Assembly: GCF_001984575.1 (NCBI RefSeq)
Contig: NZ_LZNS01000001.1
Span: forward strand, 6,421,815 to 6,485,814
Direction of reading: 5' to 3'
DNA: 64,000 nt
Source of the DNA: Streptomyces sp. MP131-18
Lineage (GTDB): Bacteria; Actinomycetota; Actinomycetes; Streptomycetales; Streptomycetaceae
Shown here: one piece after another, positions 28,759-35,131 of the stretch
Layout: every line of letters starts with the position of its first letter
Numbering within the stretch: the stretch's first letter is position 1
The notes under the pieces: model-generated
What the model was told of the DNA's origin: nothing
What the model saw: only the letters and a program-made list of their open reading frames with translations
Databases searched by the model: none
Made by a program: the position numbers and the translations under genes

Positions 28759-29580
28759 GTGGCCGGAGCGACGACCGCGGAACGGGACGGCAGCCGCCGT
28801 CGGCCGGACTCCGGCCCGCGCCCGCGTCCGCCCGAGCGGCGCTCGTCGCTCGCGCGCCTCCGGCCGCGCCGTCCCCGGCCGCGCACGATCGTCGTGCTGG
28901 TGCTCGCCGTCCTGCTCGGCGGCTTCGGCACCTGGGCCCTGTACGGCTCGGACTGGCTGCGCATCGAGCGCGTGTCCGTCCACTGGTCGGGCGGACAGCA
29001 CCGGCTGACGGAGGAACAGGTCCTGCGGGCCGCCGCCGTGCCGGAGGGCTCCCCGATGGCATCGCTCGACAAGGGGGCGGTGCGCGCGCGGCTCCTGGAG
29101 CGGCTGCCGCGGCTTGCCTCGGCGGAGGTGGTCAGGGGCTGGCCGCACGGCGTCACGCTGAAGCTGACGGAGCGCAGGGCCGAGGTCCTGATGCCCGAGG
29201 ACGGTGGTTTCACGGAGGTCGACGAGGACGGAGTGCCGTTCGGCAGGACCGAGGAGGCGGACGCGGGGGTACCGTTGCTCGAACTGGAACTGGAAGAGAG
29301 CGCGAGTCTCCGCCGATTCGGCGAGGACCGCATTCGCCAGGAGGCGGTCTCCGTGGCCGCCGCCCTGCCGGAAGCGCTGCGCGGGAGCACGCGGGTCATC
29401 CGCGTCACCTCCTTCGACTCCATCACCCTGGAGTTGTCGGGCGACCGTGTGGTGCGGTGGGGGAGCGCGGAGGAGTCGGCGGCGAAGGCCGACGCACTGG
29501 AGGCGGTGATGAACGCGGCAGAAGACGCCACGTACTTCGACGTCAGCGCGCCCAGTGCCCCGGCCGCTTCCGGAGGTTGA
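28759..29580 (+). CDS. ftsQ: Cell division protein FtsQ/DivIB
   Basis: 273 residues. The Arg/Pro-rich cytoplasmic N-terminus (about 1-46) precedes one membrane helix (about 47-66, TIVVLVLAVLLGGFGTWAL). A POTRA domain starts at IERVSVHWSG and the FtsQ beta domain runs to about 260. FtsQ links FtsL/DivIC and the septal synthases to the division ring. GTG 28759 follows GGGGAG. The 284-base gap after it holds the ftsZ promoters. Confidence 0.92.
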   Translation: MAGATTAERDGSRRRPDSGPRPRPPERRSSLARLRPRRPRPRTIVVLVLAVLLGGFGTWALYGSDWLRIERVSVHWSGGQHRLTEEQVLRAAAVPEGSPMASLDKGAVRARLLERLPRLASAEVVRGWPHGVTLKLTERRAEVLMPEDGGFTEVDEDGVPFGRTEEADAGVPLLELELEESASLRRFGEDRIRQEAVSVAAALPEALRGSTRVIRVTSFDSITLELSGDRVVRWGSAEESAAKADALEAVMNAAEDATYFDVSAPSAPAASGG

Positions 29581-29616
29581 CGGCCCGGTCGGCCCGGTGC
29601 CGGACGAGCACCCAGG

Positions 29617-29647
29617 TTGACGGGGACCGAGCGCGATCACATAGGGT
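29617..29647 (+). promoter_or_regulatory. Upstream ftsZ promoter
   Basis: TTGACG (29617-29622) and TAGGGT (29642-29647) are separated by 19 bases, close to the principal sigma factor consensus. The transcript would carry a leader of about 210 bases that includes a Shine-Dalgarno sequence and a small ORF. Confidence 0.6.
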
Positions 29648-29671
29648 GAAAAGAAAAACAGGAGGTTCGGC

Positions 29672-29746
29672 GTGTTCGTTGAACGCGTACCACTTGTCGA
29701 CTTAGTGTCCGTTCCGAGGAATCCAAGGAACGGCAAGCACAGGTAA
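29672..29746 (+). other. Candidate 24-codon leader ORF upstream of ftsZ, containing a TTA codon
   Basis: A perfect AGGAGG at 29660-29665 lies 6 nt before GTG 29672, which opens 24 codons ending at TAA 29744-29746. Codon 11 is TTA (29702-29704), the rare leucine codon read in Streptomyces by the developmental bldA tRNA. Codon use is otherwise low in G/C at third positions, unlike real genes here, so it may be only a chance frame. If translated it could tie ftsZ expression to bldA. The ribosome site is the strongest argument for it. Confidence 0.3.
29679..29708 (+). promoter_or_regulatory. Second ftsZ promoter
   Basis: TTGAAC (29679-29684) and TAGTGT (29703-29708) with an 18-base spacer form another good promoter. 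From the literature, Streptomyces ftsZ is known to have several promoters, one of them raised during sporulation; which one this matches is not decided here. Confidence 0.6.
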
Positions 29747-29769
29747 CCCTAAACTTGAGCGTTAGGGTT
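29745..29769. promoter_or_regulatory. Perfect inverted repeat in the ftsZ promoter region
   Basis: AACCCTAA (29745-29752) and TTAGGGTT (29762-29769) are exact complements around a 9-base spacer. It could be a dimer-binding operator or, in the longer transcripts, an RNA hairpin. TAAACT and TAGGGT inside it could also serve as -10 boxes. The left arm shares its first two bases with the leader ORF stop. Confidence 0.5.
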
Positions 29770-29864
29770 CGGGGTGGCTTATCCAACCGCCCCATCGGCA
29801 TCAGTCGGCGCACTGCGGCTCACGCGGAGCGGCGACACGTAAATCGAGGCGAGAGGCCTTCGAC

Positions 29865-31115
29865 GTGGCAGCACCGCAGAACTACCTCGCAGTCATCAAG
29901 GTCGTCGGTATCGGCGGCGGTGGCGTCAACGCCATCAACCGGATGATCGAGGTCGGTCTCAAGGGCGTCGAGTTCATCGCGATCAACACCGATGCGCAGG
30001 CGCTGCTGATGAGCGACGCCGACGTCAAGCTGGACGTCGGCCGGGAGCTCACCCGAGGGCTTGGCGCGGGCGCCAACCCCGACGTGGGTCGCAAGGCTGC
30101 CGAGGATCACCGCGAGGAGATCGAGGAGGTCCTCAAGGGGGCCGACATGGTTTTCGTCACCGCGGGCGAGGGCGGCGGCACCGGCACGGGCGGTGCCCCG
30201 GTCGTGGCGAACATCGCGCGTTCCCTCGGGGCCCTGACCATCGGCGTGGTGACCCGGCCGTTCACCTTCGAGGGCCGCCGCAGGGCAAACCAGGCGGAGG
30301 ACGGCATCGCGCAGCTCCGTGACGAGGTCGACACCCTCATCGTCATCCCGAACGACCGGCTGCTGTCCATCTCGGACCGCCAGGTCAGCGTGCTGGACGC
30401 CTTCAAGTCCGCCGACCAGGTGCTGCTGTCCGGTGTCCAGGGCATCACCGACCTCATCACCACCCCAGGCCTGATCAACCTCGACTTCGCCGACGTCAAG
30501 TCCGTGATGTCGGAAGCCGGTTCCGCCCTCATGGGTATCGGCTCCGCGCGTGGGGACGACCGCGCGGTCGCCGCCGCGGAAATGGCGATCTCCTCCCCTC
30601 TTCTCGAAGCGTCCATCGACGGCGCCCGCGGAGTCCTGCTGTCCATCTCCGGCGGTTCCGACCTCGGTCTGTTCGAGATCAACGAGGCCGCGCAGCTCGT
30701 GAGCGAGGCCGCCCACCCCGAGGCCAACATCATCTTCGGTGCCGTCATCGACGACGCGCTCGGCGACGAGGTACGGGTCACCGTGATCGCCGCCGGGTTC
30801 GACGGCGGTCAGCCGCCTTCCCGCAGCAGGGACAAGGCACTCGGCGGGTACGGCACCAAGGAGGAGCAGTCCGCCGTCGGCCAGGACAGGCCGGCGATGG
30901 ACCCCGAGCCGGAGCGCCCCTCGTTCGGCGGCCTCGGCACCCTGCCGCCGCGCGACACCGGCGCCGTTCCGGAGCGCGAGAGCGCCCCGCCCGTTCCGGA
31001 GCCTTCGGCCGACCAGTCGCGCGAGCCGGTCAAGGGCACGCCCCAGGTTCCTTCCGCCCGGCCGTACGACGGTGGTCAGGTCGAGGAGCTCGATGTGCCC
31101 GACTTCTTGAAGTGA
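29865..31115 (+). CDS. ftsZ: Cell division protein FtsZ
   Basis: 416-residue tubulin-like GTPase that builds the division ring at vegetative cross-walls and sporulation septa. The nucleotide motif GGGTGTG is at residues 103-109, preceded by VVGIGGGGVNAINRM at 13-27. The T7 loop GLINLDFADVK with its catalytic Asp is intact. A disordered Pro/Glu-rich linker (about 320-405) ends in the conserved tail DVPDFLK, which binds SepF. GTG 29865 has GAGAGG upstream. A GACAC (29834-29838), the short motif bound by WhiA, lies in the leader, but it is too short to prove a site. The stop overlaps pgeF in GTGA. Confidence 0.98.
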   Translation: MAAPQNYLAVIKVVGIGGGGVNAINRMIEVGLKGVEFIAINTDAQALLMSDADVKLDVGRELTRGLGAGANPDVGRKAAEDHREEIEEVLKGADMVFVTAGEGGGTGTGGAPVVANIARSLGALTIGVVTRPFTFEGRRRANQAEDGIAQLRDEVDTLIVIPNDRLLSISDRQVSVLDAFKSADQVLLSGVQGITDLITTPGLINLDFADVKSVMSEAGSALMGIGSARGDDRAVAAAEMAISSPLLEASIDGARGVLLSISGGSDLGLFEINEAAQLVSEAAHPEANIIFGAVIDDALGDEVRVTVIAAGFDGGQPPSRSRDKALGGYGTKEEQSAVGQDRPAMDPEPERPSFGGLGTLPPRDTGAVPERESAPPVPEPSADQSREPVKGTPQVPSARPYDGGQVEELDVPDFLK

Positions 31116-31846
31116 TAGCGCAGCAGAGCACGGACGACGGCGCCCGCTTCGCCTTCACCGACCGGTGGGGCGGGGCGAGCGCCGTTCCGTACGGAACCCT
31201 CAATCTCGGCGGCGCGGTCGGCGACGATCCGGCGGCCGTTGCGCAGAACCGGGAGCTGGCCGCGAAGGCCCTCGGGCTCGACCCGGCGGACGTCCGCTGG
31301 ATGAACCAGGTGCACGGCAGGAGCGTGGCGGTGGCCGACGGCCCGTGGCCGGGCGGCGAGCCGCCGGAGGCCGATGGCGTGGTCACCGCGCGGAGGGGGC
31401 TCGCGCTCGCGGTGCTCACCGCCGACTGCACTCCCGTGCTTCTCGCCGATCCGGTGGCCGGAGTCGCCGGCGCCGCGCACGCCGGGCGGCCGGGGCTGCT
31501 GGCCGGGGTGGTGCCCGCGACGGTCGAGGCGATGTGCGCGCTCGGCGCGGAGCCGGCCAGGATCACCGCCCGCACCGGACCCGCCGTGTGCGGGCAGTGT
31601 TATGAAGTGCCGGAGGACATGCGGCAGGAGGCGGAACGCCTGGTGCCCGGCAGTGCGGGCACGACGCGGTGGGGGACCCCGGCCGTCGACATTCCCGCCG
31701 GGGTGCGGCGGCAGCTGGCCGGCTGCGGGGTCCGCGACATCAGGCTCTCCACGGTCTGCACCCTCGAATCGGATGCCCATTTCTCCTACCGGCGGGACCG
31801 GCTCACGGGCCGGCAGGCCAGTTATGTCTGGGTGGCCGCATCGTGA
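31112..31846 (+). CDS. pgeF: Peptidoglycan editing factor PgeF / laccase-domain protein (YfiH family)
   Basis: 244 residues. MNQVHGRSV, LTADCTPVLLAD, AAHAG and GPAVCGQCYEV give the His-Cys-His metal or substrate pocket of the family. In Escherichia coli PgeF trims wrong amino acids (L-Ser for L-Ala) from muropeptide precursors; other members were described as polyphenol oxidases or purine nucleosidases. The loop after the His reads HAGRPG, where many relatives have HAGWRG. Translation is coupled to ftsZ (GTGA) and to the next gene (GTGA). Confidence 0.9.
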   Translation: MIAQQSTDDGARFAFTDRWGGASAVPYGTLNLGGAVGDDPAAVAQNRELAAKALGLDPADVRWMNQVHGRSVAVADGPWPGGEPPEADGVVTARRGLALAVLTADCTPVLLADPVAGVAGAAHAGRPGLLAGVVPATVEAMCALGAEPARITARTGPAVCGQCYEVPEDMRQEAERLVPGSAGTTRWGTPAVDIPAGVRRQLAGCGVRDIRLSTVCTLESDAHFSYRRDRLTGRQASYVWVAAS

Positions 31847-32592
31847 GTGCATGGGACGAGCCCGGTACGCCGGGCTCCCGCGAGGCCGAACTCGCCGCCA
31901 ATCTCGCCCGGGTGGAGGAGCGCATCACCCGCGCATGTGACGCGGCGGGGCGCGCGCGGACGGACGTGACTCTGATCGTCGTCACCAAGACGTACCCGGC
32001 CGAGGACGTCAGGCGGCTCGCCGCGCTCGGCGTGCGGGACGTTGCGGAGAACCGGGACCAGGAGGCCGCGGCCAAGGCGGCGGCGTGCGCGGACCTCGCG
32101 CTGAACTGGCACTTCGTGGGACAGCTGCAAACAAACAAGGCGCGTTCTGTCGCCAAGTACGCGCAATGTGTGCATTCCGTGGACAGGGTGCGGCTGGCTC
32201 GTGCGCTCTCCGCGGCGGTTGTGAGTCTGGAACGTGCGCCCCTGGATTGCCTCGTGCAGGTTGCACTGGAAAAGGCGTCGGGGCAGGGCGGTGACCGGGG
32301 AGGTGTGGCGCCGGACGCGGTCGGGGAGTTGGCGGCGGCACTCGACGAGGCGCCGGGACTCCGATTGGCGGGGCTCATGACGGTTGCTCCGCTCACGGGC
32401 GCGTACGCAGGGGCGCCCGCCGCGGCGTTCGAGCGGTTGCAGGAAATCTCAAGGCGACTGCGCTCGGTCCATCCGGCTGCGAACATGGTCTCGGCAGGCA
32501 TGAGCGCGGACTTGGAGGAGGCGATCGCCGCGGGAGCGACACACGTACGCGTCGGGAGCGCGGTGCTCGGCGTCCGCCCCGCCCTCGGGTAA
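31843..32592 (+). CDS. YggS family pyridoxal phosphate-binding protein
   Basis: 249 residues, alanine-racemase-like TIM barrel with no second domain. The PLP lysine is K49 in VVTKTYP. ENRDQEA, WHFVGQLQTNKA and MSAGMSADLEEAIAAGATHVRVG are family signatures. These proteins keep free PLP and amino-acid pools balanced and have no clear enzyme activity. GTG 31843 overlaps the pgeF stop. It lies between pgeF and sepF as in most actinobacterial and Gram-positive dcw clusters (YlmE position). Confidence 0.94.
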   Translation: MSAWDEPGTPGSREAELAANLARVEERITRACDAAGRARTDVTLIVVTKTYPAEDVRRLAALGVRDVAENRDQEAAAKAAACADLALNWHFVGQLQTNKARSVAKYAQCVHSVDRVRLARALSAAVVSLERAPLDCLVQVALEKASGQGGDRGGVAPDAVGELAAALDEAPGLRLAGLMTVAPLTGAYAGAPAAAFERLQEISRRLRSVHPAANMVSAGMSADLEEAIAAGATHVRVGSAVLGVRPALG

Positions 32593-32716
32593 CGTCGCCA
32601 AACGAGGGGCTACAGCCGAAAATATGGTCAATCCCGATTCGGTCGGGGGCAGGTTACGTGGATGCGCGGCCCGGGCAGATCGGAGCCGATCCACCACAGA
32701 GCGGAGGACGCAGTCG

Positions 32717-33340
32717 ATGGCTGGCGCGATGCGCAAGATGGCGGTCTACCTCGGCCTCGTGGAGGACGACGGGTACGACCGCCCGGGGTATGGCCCCGAC
32801 GACGAATTCGAGCCGGAGCCGGAGCCGGATCGGGGCCGGCGTCAGCAGGCGCACGAGCCGCCGGCGCGGGAGCGGACCGAGGAGCCGGTGCGGGTCGTGC
32901 ACCCGCCGGCGCAGCGGGAGACGGAGCCAACCCCCGCTCCACTCCTGACCGAAAGCAGACGGCCCGGGAGGATCGCTCCCGTGTCTTCCATCACACCCGA
33001 ACGACAGAACGTGGAGAAGAGCGCGCCGGTGATCATGCCCAAGGTCGTGTCAGAGCGGGAGCCGTACCGGATCACCACGCTCCACCCGAGGACGTACAAC
33101 GAGGCCCGTACCATCGGGGAACACTTCCGCGAGGGCACCCCGGTGATCATGAATCTGACGGAGATGGATGACACAGATGCAAAGCGACTTGTCGACTTTG
33201 CCGCTGGTCTCGTCTTCGGTCTCCATGGCAGCATCGAGCGCGTGACGCAGAAGGTGTTCCTGCTGTCGCCTGCTAACGTCGATGTAACGGCGGAGGACAA
33301 GGCCCGGATCGCCGAGGGCGGGTTCTTCAACCAGAGCTGA
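32717..33340 (+). CDS. sepF: Cell division protein SepF
   Basis: 207 residues. The short amphipathic N-terminus AGAMRKMAVYLGLVEDD binds membrane, an acidic, Pro-rich linker follows (about 20-110), and the C-terminal SepF domain (about 120-200, ITTLHPRTYNEARTIGEHF, RLVDFAAGLVFGLHG, KVFLLSPANVDV) is complete. SepF anchors FtsZ through its C-terminal tail; no ftsA is present, so SepF is the likely membrane tether. ATG 32717 follows GGAGG. The 124-base gap upstream contains CCCGA-TTCGG-TCGGG, a small hairpin. Confidence 0.95.
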   Translation: MAGAMRKMAVYLGLVEDDGYDRPGYGPDDEFEPEPEPDRGRRQQAHEPPARERTEEPVRVVHPPAQRETEPTPAPLLTESRRPGRIAPVSSITPERQNVEKSAPVIMPKVVSEREPYRITTLHPRTYNEARTIGEHFREGTPVIMNLTEMDDTDAKRLVDFAAGLVFGLHGSIERVTQKVFLLSPANVDVTAEDKARIAEGGFFNQS

Positions 33341-33414
33341 CGACAGGACACCGGAAGGTCACGTTCCGGCCGAGCGGCCGGGACACTCGGACAAGGGGAG
33401 AGGGACAGGCAGGA

Positions 33415-33699
33415 ATGGGCATCGTTCAACAGGTGATCCTGGTTGCCTTGTACTGTCTGCTCGGCTTGCTGCTCTTCCGATTGGTGATGGACTACGTGTT
33501 CATGTTCGCCCGCTCCTGGAGCCCCGGCAAGGCGATGGTTGTTGCCCTGGAGGCCACCTACACTGTCACCGATCCGCCACTGAAGGCGCTGCGGAAGGTC
33601 ATCCCGCCGCTGCGCTTCGGGGGTGTGGCGCTTGATCTGTCCTTCTTCGTACTCATGATCATCGTCTACATCCTGATCAACGTCGTGGCCAGGCTGTGA
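33415..33699 (+). CDS. YggT family membrane protein
   Basis: 94 residues with two membrane helices (about 4-27 and 72-92) joined by a loop containing FARSWSPGKAMV and VTDPPLKALRKVIPPLRFGGVALD, the YggT signature. It lies between sepF and divIVA as in other Gram-positive bacteria. The family has been linked to osmotic tolerance and cell envelope organisation, with no defined reaction. ATG 33415 is preceded by a GGGGAGAGGGA ribosome site. Confidence 0.9.
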   Translation: MGIVQQVILVALYCLLGLLLFRLVMDYVFMFARSWSPGKAMVVALEATYTVTDPPLKALRKVIPPLRFGGVALDLSFFVLMIIVYILINVVARL

Positions 33700-33748
33700 A
33701 CGAGTACGGTCTTGCCGATATGCCGACGAATTACGTTGAGGTGAAGAG

Positions 33749-35017
33749 ATGCCGCTGACCCCCGAGGACGTGCGGAACAAGCAGTTCACAACCGTCCGTC
33801 TGCGAGAAGGCTATGACGAGGACGAGGTCGATGCCTTCCTCGACGAGGTCGAGGCAGAGCTGACCCGGCTGCTCAGGGAGAACGAGGACCTGCGCGCGAA
33901 GCTGGCCGCGGCCACCAGGGCTGCCGCGCAGAACCAGCAGAACATGCGGAAGCCCGAGCCGCAGGACCGGCCGGGTGGCCCCATGTCGGCCATATCAGGT
34001 CCGGGCCCCCAGCAGCATCAGCAGCAGCAGCAGCATCAGCAGCAGCCGATGGGCGGCCCTCCGCAACTTCCCGCCGGACCCGGTGGTCCTGGCGGCCCCG
34101 GTGGCCCTGGCGGTCCCGGTGGCCCCGGCGGCCCGCAGGGTCACCCCGGTGGCCCGGGCCCCATGGGCCACGGCGGCCCCGGCGGACCGATGGGTCCTGG
34201 TGGTCCCGGCGGTCCCGGTGGCCCCGGCGGCCCGCAGGGTCACCCCGGCGCTCCGGTGCCGATGGGCACCCACGGCGGTCAGGGCCTCGGGCCCGGCCTC
34301 GGCGGCCCCGGTCTCGGTGGCCCCGGCGGCCCGCAGCAGATGCCGCAGCCCGCGGGCGGCAACGAGAGCGCGGCCCGCGTGCTTTCGCTCGCGCAGCAGA
34401 CCGCGGACCAGGCGATCGCGGAGGCCCGTTCGGAGGCCAACAAGATCGTGGGTGAGGCGCGCAGCCGCGCCGAGGGCCTGGAGCGGGACGCCCGCGCCAA
34501 GGCCGACGCGCTGGAGCGGGACGCGCAGGAGAAGCACCGCGTGGCGATGGGCTCCCTGGAGTCCGCGCGCGCCACGCTGGAGCGCAAGGTCGAGGACCTG
34601 CGCGGCTTCGAGCGCGAGTACCGCACGCGTCTGAAGTCGTACCTGGAGAGCCAGCTCCGCCAGTTGGAGAGCCAGTCCGACGACTCGCTCGCGCCGCCGC
34701 GTTCGCCCGCCGCCGCCTCCCTGCCGCCCTCCCCGGCTCCCTCGCTCGCCTCGGCGGGCGCGCCGACCGGCCCCGGGGCCGGCATGGGCGGGCACGGCTC
34801 GCTCGGCGGCAACCAGTCGATGGGCGGGCACGGCTCGCACGGCGGCCACGGCGGTGGCCACGGCGGCCCCGGTGGCCCGCCCTCGTACGGCGGCCAGCAG
34901 CAGATGTCGCCGGCGATGACCCAGCCGATGGCGCCGGTGCGGCCGCAGGGGCCGCAGCCGATGCAGCAGGCGCCTTCGCCGATGCGCGGCTTCCTCATCG
35001 ACGAGGACGACAACTGA
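33749..35017 (+). CDS. divIVA: Polar growth protein DivIVA (Wag31)
   Basis: 422 residues. It marks hyphal tips and directs polar wall growth. The N-terminal membrane-binding domain PLTPEDVRNKQFTTVRLREG (about 2-21) and first coiled coil (to about 70) are typical. The middle (about 85-205) is a Gln/His run then Gly-Pro-Gly repeats. A second coiled coil spans about 210-315 (AARVLSLAQQTADQAIAEAR onward). The C-terminus is Gly/Met/Gln/Pro-rich and ends in DEDDN. ATG 33749 has GAGGTGAAG upstream. Last gene of the cluster, before a strong terminator. Confidence 0.95.
   Translation: MPLTPEDVRNKQFTTVRLREGYDEDEVDAFLDEVEAELTRLLRENEDLRAKLAAATRAAAQNQQNMRKPEPQDRPGGPMSAISGPGPQQHQQQQQHQQQPMGGPPQLPAGPGGPGGPGGPGGPGGPGGPQGHPGGPGPMGHGGPGGPMGPGGPGGPGGPGGPQGHPGAPVPMGTHGGQGLGPGLGGPGLGGPGGPQQMPQPAGGNESAARVLSLAQQTADQAIAEARSEANKIVGEARSRAEGLERDARAKADALERDAQEKHRVAMGSLESARATLERKVEDLRGFEREYRTRLKSYLESQLRQLESQSDDSLAPPRSPAAASLPPSPAPSLASAGAPTGPGAGMGGHGSLGGNQSMGGHGSHGGHGGGHGGPGGPPSYGGQQQMSPAMTQPMAPVRPQGPQPMQQAPSPMRGFLIDEDDN
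34010..34045 (+). repeat. CAG/CAT triplet run in divIVA encoding 12 Gln/His residues
   Basis: Twelve in-frame codons are all CAG except two CAT. Such runs change length by slippage, in whole codons here, so divIVA length may vary between strains. Confidence 0.8.
34111..34248 (+). repeat. 39-bp exact direct repeat in divIVA Gly-Pro region
   Basis: The same 39 bases occur at 34111-34149 and 34210-34248, 99 bases (33 codons) apart, so recombination between them would delete or add 33 residues in frame. They encode the Gly/Pro repeats followed by QGHPG. Confidence 0.75.
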
Positions 35018-35063
35018 CGGGCCCGGGCGTCGACTGACGTCCGAGACCACCGGCATATCGCAG

Positions 35064-35099
35064 CGGGCCGGCCGGGACCTCAAGGTCCCGGCCGGCCCG
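35064..35099. terminator. Strong terminator at the end of the dcw cluster
   Basis: CGGGCCGGCCGGGACC and its exact complement make a 16-bp stem with a 4-base loop. It lies between divIVA (plus) and ileS (minus) and can serve both. Confidence 0.88.
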
Positions 35100-35131
35100 T
35101 TCGCGCGCGGCCTGCTTCGGCAGGGCAGGGC

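Noticed and set aside
29834..29838. GACAC as a WhiA-binding site before ftsZ
   Set aside because: A 5-mer occurs often by chance and there is only one well-placed copy; WhiA control of ftsZ is known from other work but is not shown by this site alone.
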